In this document: piece after piece, positions 47,510 to 55,777 of the stretch
How the letters are laid out: every line of letters begins with the position of its first letter
Position numbering within the stretch: position 1 is the stretch's first letter
DNA from: Pseudomonadota bacterium
GTDB taxonomy: Bacteria > Myxococcota_A > UBA9160 > SZUA-336
Reading direction: 5' to 3'
Assembly: GCA_003247575.1 (NCBI GenBank)
Contig: QJZC01000048.1
Location: 1-64,000 of the forward strand
DNA length: 64,000 bases
Position numbers and translations under genes: made by a program
The notes under the pieces: generated by a model
Database searches by the model: none
What the model was told of the DNA's origin: nothing
The model's input: only the letters and a program-made list of their open reading frames with translations

Positions 47510-48118
47510 ATGGGGAAGTTCGCAACGCCAATGGGAATCGCCGGCGTAGTTCTGGTCCTCACCGGATGTCTGACCATTGAAGGGGGCAGAACTGCCGAGC
47601 TCACCTCGTCGCGGTCAGCCCGCGAGGTGGTATCGAGCCGACCTGCAATTCGGATAGAGTTGCACCACGCGCATCGATTCGACGGAAAGCCGCGAGCGAC
47701 GAACAGCACCCGTATCGAGATACGCCGCGCGTTGGGAAGGCTACAGAAGCGCAATCCGGTGCTCTCGAATGCAGGCTTCGATGTCTCGAACCCGGATCTC
47801 GTTCTCGCCTTCGACACGGAAGTGAACGAGGGAAGTTGGCTTATGGCCATGATCGCAGGCGGCTCCTTGACCCTGGTGCCTACGGTCCAGAGCGTAGACT
47901 TGGCTGTGCGGGCGACGCTCCGAAGGCCCGATGGCGAGGTCCTCGCCACGGCGACAGCCAGCTCTCGACTCCGGCAGTTCGTCCATGTTCTGCTGCTTCC
48001 GGTGACCCCACTCAATCGCTGGACGAGTCCGGGGGATGGTTGGTTCGAGTTCGTTCTCGAAGACGCATTGGAGCGGCTCGTCGGTCCGGAGGTGGGCTCG
48101 CCCCCAGGAGCTCTCTGA
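47510..48118 (+). CDS. Putative lipoprotein
   Basis: About 202 residues from the ATG at 47510 behind GAGGGAG. The signal sequence ends in VVLVLTGC, a good lipobox. The mature protein has an IRIELHHAHRFDGKP-type start and mixed alpha/beta pattern, with a hydrophobic stretch SWLMAMIAGGSLTLVPTV in the middle. Resembles small outer-membrane-associated lipoproteins, but I cannot name a family. A second lipoprotein gene starts 59 bases downstream on the same strand. Confidence 0.65.
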   Translation: MGKFATPMGIAGVVLVLTGCLTIEGGRTAELTSSRSAREVVSSRPAIRIELHHAHRFDGKPRATNSTRIEIRRALGRLQKRNPVLSNAGFDVSNPDLVLAFDTEVNEGSWLMAMIAGGSLTLVPTVQSVDLAVRATLRRPDGEVLATATASSRLRQFVHVLLLPVTPLNRWTSPGDGWFEFVLEDALERLVGPEVGSPPGAL

Positions 48119-48177
48119 GTTCTTCGACGTCCGGCTTTCCATTTCGGGTTCGTGTTCTGCGCAGAAGGAAGTGATTC

Positions 48178-48798
48178 ATGCGATTTCTTCGATCCATGGC
48201 TGCGGCCCTGATTCTCTGTTCGAGCGGAGCCTGCGTGACGGCGAAGTCGCTCAGTCCCGAGGCACGACGGAACCTGACCAGCCTATCGGTGGATCCAGAG
48301 ATCCTGGTTCCGGACTTCTACTACTACAGTCAGTCCCAGAATACGGCGGTAACCTTCTTCGGAATCTTTGGCGCCCTCTATGCTGCAAGTGCGAATCGGG
48401 ACACTGTCGATCAGCTCAATCAGCTGATGATCGACAACGATATTGCGATCGATCGCATCGTGCGTGACGAGTTCATCGACCAGCTTCGCAGCCGCAATCT
48501 GGTTCCGGTGGCCGACGGCTCGAAGTCTGTCGTCAAGCTGACGGTCCTTCAGTATGGTCTCAGCATACCGGACGGCTTCACTTCCGCGCTCGTACCCATC
48601 TTGTGGCTGAGAGCGGAGCTCTTCGATCCAGAGGGAACGCTTGTCTGGCGTTCCATCGAGAAAATCTCGCCGCTCGGGAATCCGGTGTTTCCGAAGGACC
48701 TGAGCCTGTTGATCAACGACCCCGAGACTCTTCGAGCTCACCTGCGAGCGGGCGCCCGCACCGTGGTGTCGGAGATCATAGACACCCTCGCCGAGTAA
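48178..48798 (+). CDS. Putative lipoprotein
   Basis: 206 residues. Signal sequence ends in ILCSSGAC with Cys as the lipidation site. The mature part has DNDIAIDRIVRDEFIDQLRS and VVKLTVLQYGLSIPDGF stretches and ends in a helix. No named family recognised; the spacing and layout are like outer-membrane lipoproteins that sit with efflux or envelope systems. AAGGAAG lies seven bases before the ATG. Probably one transcript with the lipoprotein gene upstream. Confidence 0.65.
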   Translation: MRFLRSMAAALILCSSGACVTAKSLSPEARRNLTSLSVDPEILVPDFYYYSQSQNTAVTFFGIFGALYAASANRDTVDQLNQLMIDNDIAIDRIVRDEFIDQLRSRNLVPVADGSKSVVKLTVLQYGLSIPDGFTSALVPILWLRAELFDPEGTLVWRSIEKISPLGNPVFPKDLSLLINDPETLRAHLRAGARTVVSEIIDTLAE

Positions 48799-48960
48799 GC
48801 CGGGTCCCTCGAGCGATCCCCATCGGTCCCGCACGAGGTCTGCTGGCCCGATCGGATGGATGTGCCAGGGATGGGCCGCCACTTCGCTCGGTATTCGAAG
48901 CGTGTGGGGAGGAGCGGGAACGCGCACCCCAAATAGGCCAACTACCTTGAATCCCTACGC

Positions 48961-48999
48961 GGAGAGCTGGCTGAGTGGTCGAAGGCGGCGCTCTTGAAG
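48961..48999 (+). tRNA. 5' half of a tRNA-Ser (UGA), broken after the anticodon
   Basis: GGAGAGC is a Ser-type 5' acceptor strand, TGGCTGAGTGGTCGAAGGC a normal Ser D-arm, and CTTGAAG an anticodon loop with TGA at 48995-48997. After the loop the expected stem partner, long variable arm, T-arm (TTCGAATC) and acceptor 3' strand are absent. It is a fragment and cannot be charged. The remainder of 48799-49410 shows no gene. Confidence 0.5.
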
Positions 49000-49410
49000 G
49001 GTCCTGGAACCGCTCGCGCAGCGCCTCCGAATCGTGAACTCTGTGAGCCCTTTCGGTGAGGTCATCTGGACCACGATGGCGGTGGATGGCCGCGGCCGCC
49101 GAGTGCCGATGCGTGCAGATGGTTCTCGTCGAACGTTTGGCTCGCGAATCTATAACCACGCTCTCATGCTGGTCTCACACAGGGCTCGTAGACTCGGCCC
49201 ATGGAGGGCGCTTCTTGTGTGACATCGCGCCACGGTGGTAGTCACCGCGACAGGACGTATGGACGGGAGGTACGTCCTGTATCGGGCTCACGCACGAGTC
49301 CCAGCCCGCCGTGCTCAGCCACAGACCTCCAAACCAGTATCCACCGAGCGATCAGTCCATCTTCATGCCACCGGTTGGATCGCAGCCCACACTCGCCGAA
49401 GGAGATCTCC

Positions 49411-49857
49411 ATGCCGATCCGGAACATCTTGGTGCCTACCGACTTCTCGCCGAGCTCTCAGGTGGCGTTCGACCAAGCGCTCGAGCTGGCGAAGCTGCAG
49501 GGAGTGCGGCTCCACGTGCTGCACGGCTATTGGGTCTACGTCTCGCTTGCGGCGCCGGATGTTCGGCTTCTACCCGAGAGCTTCATGGATGAGCTGAAGG
49601 AATCCGCGAAGGTCAAGCTCGAGGAGCTCGAAAAGCGCGCCCAGCAAGCGGGTGTCGCCTGCACCACTCACCTGTCGCCGCTCCCGCCGGAGACCGCGAT
49701 CCTGGAAATGGCCGAGTCGATACCAGCGGATCTCATCGTGATGGGGACCCACGGTCACACCGGGCTCAAGCATGCGCTGATCGGGAGCGTCGCCGAACGA
49801 ATCGTCCGCCTGTCCCACTGCGCCGTCATGACCGTGAAGGCTTCCAAGCCGGTCTGA
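49411..49857 (+). CDS. Universal stress protein (UspA family)
   Basis: 148 residues, one Usp domain. NILVPTDFSPSSQVAFDQAL opens the fold and GTHGHTGLKHALIGSVAERI is the ATP-binding GxxGxxxxxxxxxGS signature. The start at 49411 follows AAGGAGA at good distance; a longer reading to 49201 adds unrelated residues. Usp proteins help survive starvation and oxidative or DNA stress. Single gene, convergent with the transporter operon, with a strong hairpin between. Confidence 0.9.
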   Translation: MPIRNILVPTDFSPSSQVAFDQALELAKLQGVRLHVLHGYWVYVSLAAPDVRLLPESFMDELKESAKVKLEELEKRAQQAGVACTTHLSPLPPETAILEMAESIPADLIVMGTHGHTGLKHALIGSVAERIVRLSHCAVMTVKASKPV

Positions 49858-50049
49858 TGCCCCGTTGGTGCCGCCGAGGAAGGCACCCGCCTCCGCCAGG
49901 AGACCGAGATGCCGAGCGACCAGAGAAGCCGCAGGAGAGCGGGTCTCCATGCTCTCATCGGTTCTCTCGGAGTCGCGTATTCAGCCCCGGGCCCGCGAGC
50001 TTCCGCTCGCCGACGTGGCCGCTGCGCACCGCGCTAGCCAAGGTCGGTA

Positions 50050-50077
50050 GCTCGTAGGGGACTGGATCCCTACGAGC
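50050..50077. terminator. Bidirectional terminator-like hairpin between convergent genes
   Basis: GCTCGTAGGG (50050-50059) and CCCTACGAGC (50068-50077) pair perfectly over 10 bp with an 8-base loop, between the end of the stress protein gene and the end of the symporter gene. No U-run is present. Confidence 0.6.
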
Positions 50078-50107
50078 AGCTTCCGGTGCGAGCGATCGAG
50101 CGGTGCG

Positions 50108-51625
50108 CTACCCCGCATCGGTTGCTTCTGGACTACTGCGCCCGCCCAGCGCGCGGTGATTCGTGCGCCACGGCCGGCTCGCGATCGTGAACGCCAACAG
50201 CAACGTCAGTAGCAACCAGCCCCACCCGATCCATATGAGCGCCGCCCAGCTGTACCTCCCGTACGGGCGCTGCAGTTCCCGTACGAGATCCCCGACAAGA
50301 ATTACCGCGAGCACCCCCGGCACGAAGAGCCGGATCAACCAGTCCCATCCGCGCGCCAGCCGGAAGGTCGAGACGCGATTGACGTGATGACGCAAGCTCG
50401 AAATAGAAAACAGCCAGCCGACCACAACACATTCCAGAATTCCTACGACGACCAGAGCATAGTGCGTAACGAAATGATCCACGATGTCCAGCCACAACAG
50501 CCCCGCACGCGTGCTGAAAACGATGGATCCAAGAAAGCCCAATGCGGTGACGGCACTCACGAGATATCGACGCGAACACCCGAACTTGTCGACCGCGGCG
50601 GATACAAACGCTTCGATGATGGAAATGACAGAAGAGAGCCCCGCCACGAAGAGGCAGAGAAAGAAGACCGCTCCGAATACGGGCCCAGCAGGCATCAACC
50701 CGATCGCCGTCGGGTAGGCGACGAAGGCCAAACCGATACTCTGAGTTACGACGTCGGAGAGATCCTTCCCCTGATTATATGCCATGAAACCGAGAACGGA
50801 GAACACAGCACAGCCCGCCAGTAACGAATAGCCACTGTTGATGCCTGCGGTGAGCACCGCGTGCCCAGTGATATCACTTCGTTCCGGAAGATAGCTCGCA
50901 TAAGCGATCATGATGCCGAATCCGAGACTGAGCGTGAAGAAGATCTGGCTGTACGCATCGATCCAAACCTTCGGATCTGACAACTGCGAAAAGTCGGGCG
51001 TGAGGTAGGCGCGCAGTCCGACGGTGGCGCCCTCGAGACTGGCCGACCAAGCCACGAGAATCAGGGTGAGCACCAGAAGCAGTGGCATCATCACCTTGTT
51101 GGCGCGCTCGATTCCCCCTTGGACGCCTCGATACACGATGATCCAGCTCGCGAACCATGCCACGGCAATTCCCGCTAGGATCTTCCCTCGGACGCCACCG
51201 ATCTGATTCGGTGAATCGCTGACTTCGAGAAAGCCTGAGAAGAAGTAGGCGTTCGGGTCCTTTCCCCACCCGAGGTCGATCGACAGGATGAAGTAGTTCA
51301 GGCACCAGGACATGATCGCCGTGTAGTACAGAACGATGCCGAACATCACGAACGTGACCGCCCACCACCCGAGCCACTCCCAGCGGGGGTGGATCTTCGA
51401 GTAGGCCAGCGGTGCGGAACCAACTCGCTCGTGGCCGATTGCATACTCCAGCACCAGCAGTGGCCCTCCCGCGGTCACCAATGCGATGAGATACGGAAGC
51501 AGGAACGCACCCCCTCCATGCTCGTAGGCGAGGTAGCTGAAGCGCCAAATGTTTCCGAGCCCGATCGCTGATCCCACCGCGGCAAGTAGGAAACCCGACT
51601 GACTCCGCCACTGCTCTCTGCTCAT
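50108..51625 (-). CDS. Sodium-dependent transporter of the SNF (neurotransmitter symporter) family
   Basis: About 505 residues with 11-12 membrane helices. The first helix GFLLAAVGSAIGLGNIWRF is the family signature, forming part of the sodium and substrate sites as in LeuT. It imports amino acids or similar amines with Na+. The start is set at the ATG at 51625 with GGAGG five bases upstream; a GTG two codons earlier would overlap that site. It follows an ABC importer on the same strand after 96 bases, so both may be induced together for related substrates. Confidence 0.9.
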   Translation of the reverse strand: MSREQWRSQSGFLLAAVGSAIGLGNIWRFSYLAYEHGGGAFLLPYLIALVTAGGPLLVLEYAIGHERVGSAPLAYSKIHPRWEWLGWWAVTFVMFGIVLYYTAIMSWCLNYFILSIDLGWGKDPNAYFFSGFLEVSDSPNQIGGVRGKILAGIAVAWFASWIIVYRGVQGGIERANKVMMPLLLVLTLILVAWSASLEGATVGLRAYLTPDFSQLSDPKVWIDAYSQIFFTLSLGFGIMIAYASYLPERSDITGHAVLTAGINSGYSLLAGCAVFSVLGFMAYNQGKDLSDVVTQSIGLAFVAYPTAIGLMPAGPVFGAVFFLCLFVAGLSSVISIIEAFVSAAVDKFGCSRRYLVSAVTALGFLGSIVFSTRAGLLWLDIVDHFVTHYALVVVGILECVVVGWLFSISSLRHHVNRVSTFRLARGWDWLIRLFVPGVLAVILVGDLVRELQRPYGRYSWAALIWIGWGWLLLTLLLAFTIASRPWRTNHRALGGRSSPEATDAG

Positions 51626-51721
51626 GGGCACCTCCGCAGGTCGTTCAAGTCGGGGCGGCTTCTACTTCGTTGCCATCCAGGCTCGTCCGCCGAAGGATCA
51701 GTATGCCAGCTGCCGGAGGCT

Positions 51722-52501
51722 TCAAGAGGCACGCGACGAGTCCTGCAAACTCATCAGAACTTCTTCTCGGACCTTCCGCCAGATGTATTGCTTGAGTTCG
51801 CGGCTTTCCGGCTCGAGGAGCATGTTCTGAGTGCGAGGCCGCTGGAGGGGATTCGGAAGGCTCTCCTTGACCCGGCCCGGCCGACTGCTCAGCACGACGA
51901 TGCGATCCGCGAGAAGAATCGCCTCATCGATGGAGTGCGTTATGAATAGGACGGTCTTTGCCTCGGAGGTCGCGATGCGACTGAGTTCCTCCTGTAGTAC
52001 CTGGCGCGTCATCGCGTCGACCGCCGCAAACGGTTCGTCACAGAGAAGGACCTCAGGATCGTTCGCGAGGGTTCGTGCGAGCGCCACACGCTGCTTCATG
52101 CCCCCCGATAGCTGATTGGGATAGAGATCTCCGAATCCTTCGATCCCCACGCTTCGAATCAGATTCGCAATCTTTTCTGGGGAGCGGATGCCTTTGATGC
52201 TGGGGCCGAAGGCAATGTTCTGAGCGACGGTCAGCCACGGGAACAAGGCGTAGTTCTGGAACACGACGCCACAGCGTGGCTCCACCTTTGCGATAGGATC
52301 ACCTCGCAGCAGAACGCGCCCCTCCGAGGGCTGCTCGAAGCCCGCGAAGAGATTGAGCAAGGTAGACTTTCCACAGCCCGAGGGTCCGAGCATGACGAGG
52401 AACTCTCTTTCTGCGATGGTCAGGTCGATTTGTCTCAGCGCAGTGATGCCGCCGTAGCGGTGTGTGACGCAATCGGCTTGGAGCACGGCAGCCGCACTCA
52501 T
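51722..52501 (-). CDS. ABC importer ATPase (taurine/nitrate/sulfonate type)
   Basis: 259 residues with Walker A GPSGCGKST, Q-loop VVFQNYALFPW, signature LSGGMKQR and Walker B VLLCDEPFAAVD. The ATG at 52501 overlaps the stop of the permease gene (ATGA), which fixes the start. It energises import with the permease and binding protein encoded upstream. The family handles nitrate, taurine, sulfonates, cyanate or bicarbonate; the substrate cannot be read from the ATPase. Longer readings to 53152 lie over the permease gene in another frame and are rejected. Confidence 0.9.
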   Translation of the reverse strand: MSAAAVLQADCVTHRYGGITALRQIDLTIAEREFLVMLGPSGCGKSTLLNLFAGFEQPSEGRVLLRGDPIAKVEPRCGVVFQNYALFPWLTVAQNIAFGPSIKGIRSPEKIANLIRSVGIEGFGDLYPNQLSGGMKQRVALARTLANDPEVLLCDEPFAAVDAMTRQVLQEELSRIATSEAKTVLFITHSIDEAILLADRIVVLSSRPGRVKESLPNPLQRPRTQNMLLEPESRELKQYIWRKVREEVLMSLQDSSRAS

Positions 52502-53442
52502 GCGTCTTCCTTCTGAGCGCCCACGAACATCCAAGGCACCAGTCGTCTTTCGAGGCGCTCGAACAGCGCATCCAACAGAAGCACCACCGAGCTGATACAT
52601 GTCATTCCGACGAGCACCGCCGCAGTGTTCGAGGTTTCTTTCGAGGTCCAGATCAGGCTTCCGAGTCCGACTTGAGTACCCACGATCTCGGCGGAGATGA
52701 CGCAGGTCCAGGCGATCGCGATGACGACCTTGAGCCCGCTGAGGATGTTGGGGAGCGCCGCTGGCAGGAGCACCCGAATCAGCAGATCCTGCGGGCCGAC
52801 CCCGAGATTCAGGGCGGCACGGATCAGGTTGGGATCGACCTTCAGGGTAGCTTCCAGCGTGTAAATCAGCGCCGCCGAAAAACTTCCCATGAAGACGATG
52901 GCAAGCTTTTGGAGCTCGCCGGCTCCCAGCCAGATCATCGCCAGTGGAACCCAGCTGATCGACGGGAGTGGGCGCAGAAAGCTGACGACCGGAGCGATCG
53001 TTGCGCGTAGTCTGGGAAACAACCCCATCGCGACGCCAAGTGGAATCGCGATCGAACAAGAGATCACGAATCCGAGCAGAATACGTAGACACGAGTACGC
53101 GATGTGCTCCAATAGGTTGGGGTTCGGGCCGCGGGTGGTGAGCAGTTCCCATGCGTCGCGTAGGGTATTCTCAGGCGTGTCGAGGGCCGGCGGGTTCACG
53201 AGAGCCGAGCGCCTGACTTCCCGTACGTTCGAATAGTACGGACGCTCGATCTTCAGGATCTCTCCGGTGACGGGGTCACGAACCGTGTGCATCTCTCCGG
53301 TGGACACATAGGTGCGGTGTTCAGTTACCTCGACAAAGAAGGGATAGGTAAGGATGAACCAGACTGCGGTGACTAGCGCAATTCCAGCCGCACCATAGCC
53401 CAGCTCGCGTCGCCGGCCGATCGATGCCGGAAAGGCCGTCAT
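52498..53442 (-). CDS. ABC importer permease (taurine/nitrate/sulfonate type)
   Basis: 314 residues with about six membrane helices and the coupling-helix motif near residues 215-235 (AALNLGVGPQDLLIRVLLPA). Between the first and second helices lies an 80-residue periplasmic insertion (EHRTYVSTGEMHTVRDPVTG...), larger than in TauC/SsuC. It pairs with the ATPase downstream (ATGA overlap) and the binding protein upstream (6-base gap). Confidence 0.9.
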   Translation of the reverse strand: MTAFPASIGRRRELGYGAAGIALVTAVWFILTYPFFVEVTEHRTYVSTGEMHTVRDPVTGEILKIERPYYSNVREVRRSALVNPPALDTPENTLRDAWELLTTRGPNPNLLEHIAYSCLRILLGFVISCSIAIPLGVAMGLFPRLRATIAPVVSFLRPLPSISWVPLAMIWLGAGELQKLAIVFMGSFSAALIYTLEATLKVDPNLIRAALNLGVGPQDLLIRVLLPAALPNILSGLKVVIAIAWTCVISAEIVGTQVGLGSLIWTSKETSNTAAVLVGMTCISSVVLLLDALFERLERRLVPWMFVGAQKEDA

Positions 53443-53448
53443 CGATCG

Positions 53449-54504
53449 CTACTCCCAGTACCAGTCGGCAACGGTCCAGTCTCGAAAGCTGGGGACCCTC
53501 CGGATCCGTCCCAGCTCCACCAACAGCTCGGACACCTCCTGCGCCTGGCCGAACATCCGCGCGTTGCTCAGCATCGCGCGCTGCCCGTTCCAGCCGATCC
53601 AGCGAAAGTTGTGCAGTGCCGCTTCGACGGCAGCCCGCGGCTGACGGACCTCGGCTAGGACGATCTCGGTCAGCTGCACGGGGTGTGCCTGAGCCCACTC
53701 GACCGCCTCGAAATAAGCTCGAAATAGGCGCTTTGCGCGTTCTGGGTCTGCGTCGACCCAGCTGCGCGATGCACACAGAACATCCGGCCCAGTCATCGTC
53801 CGGTAGCGATGGTAGATTGAGGTGTCCTGGTCGGTTCCCAGGACGCGCGCGTTCGGTAGTGCGCGCAGATCGCTGAAGAAGGGTTCCCAGATCGCCCCGG
53901 CATCCGCTTCTCCACTCCGCACGAGATCGACCACTGCGGAATCGGGAGCGTTCAGCACCTCGACGTCTCTGCGGATGTCGAGGCCCGCTTGACGCAGCAG
54001 GAGGGCTACGGTCAGGTGCACCGACGTGTTCTGATAGAGTGCGATCTTTCGGCCGGCGAGCTGCTCCACGCTGTCCACGCCAACCGACACGAGCCCCTCA
54101 TTGCCCGGTGCGATGTTCTGGCTTCCGACCCAATAGAAGTCGCGTCGCTCCGAGGCCATGGCCGCCAGCATCGCGACCTCACCCAGGCTTGCGAACGTGG
54201 CGTTGTCCGCGATGAGTGCGTTGATGCGGTCGGCGCTCCCACCAAAGGCACGTCGATCGATCTGGAAGCCGTGCTTGCGAAAGATCCCCAGCCGCTGGCC
54301 AGCCCAGACCGGGGCATGACCGTACCAGGCCGAGCCTGCGTACACGACCCGTTCCAACTCAACGGGCTCGGCCGAGGAGCTGGGTTCGTCCCCTCGCGAG
54401 CAGTTCGGCAGCGGGGTTGCCAGAAGCAGGATGCCGACGCACTGTATCCAGAACCCGCTACGGGTGCGGCGCGGGTGTGAGGTCTCGCCTCGGCTCTGGG
54501 ACAT
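53449..54504 (-). CDS. ABC importer substrate-binding lipoprotein (NMT1/SsuA type)
   Basis: About 351 residues from the ATG at 54504 (GGAAGAA upstream). The hydrophobic signal ends in LLLATPLPNC, a lipobox. The mature protein follows the NMT1/SsuA pattern: VVYAGSAWYGHAPVWAGQRL at the start, then IALYQNTSVHLTVALLLRQA and EADAGAIWEPF. It presents the ligand to the permease encoded next. The ligand may be a sulfonate, taurine-like amine, nitrate or pyrimidine. First gene of the transporter operon; a longer reading to 54657 lacks support. Confidence 0.85.
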   Translation of the reverse strand: MSQSRGETSHPRRTRSGFWIQCVGILLLATPLPNCSRGDEPSSSAEPVELERVVYAGSAWYGHAPVWAGQRLGIFRKHGFQIDRRAFGGSADRINALIADNATFASLGEVAMLAAMASERRDFYWVGSQNIAPGNEGLVSVGVDSVEQLAGRKIALYQNTSVHLTVALLLRQAGLDIRRDVEVLNAPDSAVVDLVRSGEADAGAIWEPFFSDLRALPNARVLGTDQDTSIYHRYRTMTGPDVLCASRSWVDADPERAKRLFRAYFEAVEWAQAHPVQLTEIVLAEVRQPRAAVEAALHNFRWIGWNGQRAMLSNARMFGQAQEVSELLVELGRIRRVPSFRDWTVADWYWE

Positions 54505-54976
54505 TTCTTCCCGTCTATGCACCCTGCGTTCTTCGAACGCCGAGCCAGCGGTTCCCTTGCGGAGCATCTCGTTCCTGCCGAGCACGACGACTCCGGTGAG
54601 CCAACGGCGGATTGCACCGTAGTGTTCTCTGCGAGACTCCGCGCGGCACACCGTCATATCGAGTCCTCCGGAAGTATGGAGAAACCTTGGGTCGTCCGTT
54701 TCGGTTCCTAAGCAAGTTCGGCGCCGTCCTCGTCGATCCGTCTGCTCGAGTCGCTGCGTAGAGATTTCGTGGTAGGAGCACGTCTACTCGTTGGCTACTC
54801 CTCGCGGTGTACTCGCCCGAAAGGCCACCGAAACTCGAGCCCCGAATCTGCGCACAAAAGCGGGTAGGGATTGGAAAGGGAGTTCTTCAAGGGACTGCTG
54901 GACTTTGCAGCATCTGGGTCAACTCGGCGCCGATGGGTCGCCGCTAGGGCGACGACCCGAGGTCATTCTTCGGGAC
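54505..54976. other. Promoter region of the transporter operon
   Basis: About 470 bases between the end of the phosphopantetheinyl transferase gene and the binding-protein gene, both on the minus strand. No gene, repeat or RNA seen. It must separate the lipid operon from the transporter operon, but I find no clear terminator. Confidence 0.4.
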
Positions 54977-55777
54977 CTATGGAAGCTGGGATGTGTTCGG
55001 CGTTCTGCATCTGCACAGGGCGGGTGGATCCTCGAGCGGACGTGGCGGGGGCACGGCTCGCTCACTCGCAGTCGTGAGTACGAAGGGACCGATCCTTCGC
55101 CACCACCCCGCGAAGCGCGCGCCGCTGGTGTCGTGAATCTCGAGCGGTGACCAGCCGAGAACCACTGGCTGGTCGAGCACGTGCACTTCCACGGAGCGCG
55201 TATCGCGCCGCAGTCCGGTGCGCACGATCTTGAGCGCACACTCCTTGGCGGACCAGACGAGGTTTGCGCGTAACCATCGCACATTGGGTACAGCGCTTTG
55301 AGAGACGAAGCGGCGTTCGCTTTGCGTCAGATAGTCACGCACGAAGGCATCGCTCCTCGGCTCCACGAGTTCCAGATCGCAGCCGCAGCGCGCCCCGGGG
55401 GGGGCCAGTAGGCATACGGCCCAGCCCGCGCGATCGCTCAGGGACAGCTCCAAGCCGGCGGGTCTGCCATCCACGTAGAGCATCGGAGCGCCACGCTCGC
55501 GGCCCTGCTCGAGGTTTCGGACCTCGATCCGGCGCAAGTCTCCGCTCTCGCGGGTTACAGCGAACGCCCGGGTCACAGCGTACTTCGCCGCGAGGCGCCG
55601 CAGCAGGTAGTCGCTGCGACGCTTCGGAAGACGAAACTCTCGGAGCTTGCGCATTTCGGTCGGACCGAGCCAGCCTAGATCGCTTGGCAACTGAGCTACG
55701 GCGACGCTCTGCCAGCAGGGAGTGAGCACCGTTGCGCCGGGCCAGCGCGCCCCAGTCCGACCCTCAAGCCTCTTCAT
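54977..55777 (-). CDS. 4'-phosphopantetheinyl transferase (Sfp type)
   Basis: 266 residues, normal for Sfp-type enzymes. GCDLELVEPRSDAFVRDYL gives the Mg-binding Asp/Glu motif and WSAKECALKI the WxxKE motif. It attaches phosphopantetheine to carrier proteins, here most likely the ACP of the PKS in the same operon. The start codon lies inside the end of the carboxylase gene (14-base overlap), so translation is coupled. The C-terminal 30 residues are Pro/Arg-rich and probably not part of the fold. Confidence 0.9.
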   Translation of the reverse strand: MKRLEGRTGARWPGATVLTPCWQSVAVAQLPSDLGWLGPTEMRKLREFRLPKRRSDYLLRRLAAKYAVTRAFAVTRESGDLRRIEVRNLEQGRERGAPMLYVDGRPAGLELSLSDRAGWAVCLLAPPGARCGCDLELVEPRSDAFVRDYLTQSERRFVSQSAVPNVRWLRANLVWSAKECALKIVRTGLRRDTRSVEVHVLDQPVVLGWSPLEIHDTSGARFAGWWRRIGPFVLTTASERAVPPPRPLEDPPALCRCRTPNTSQLP

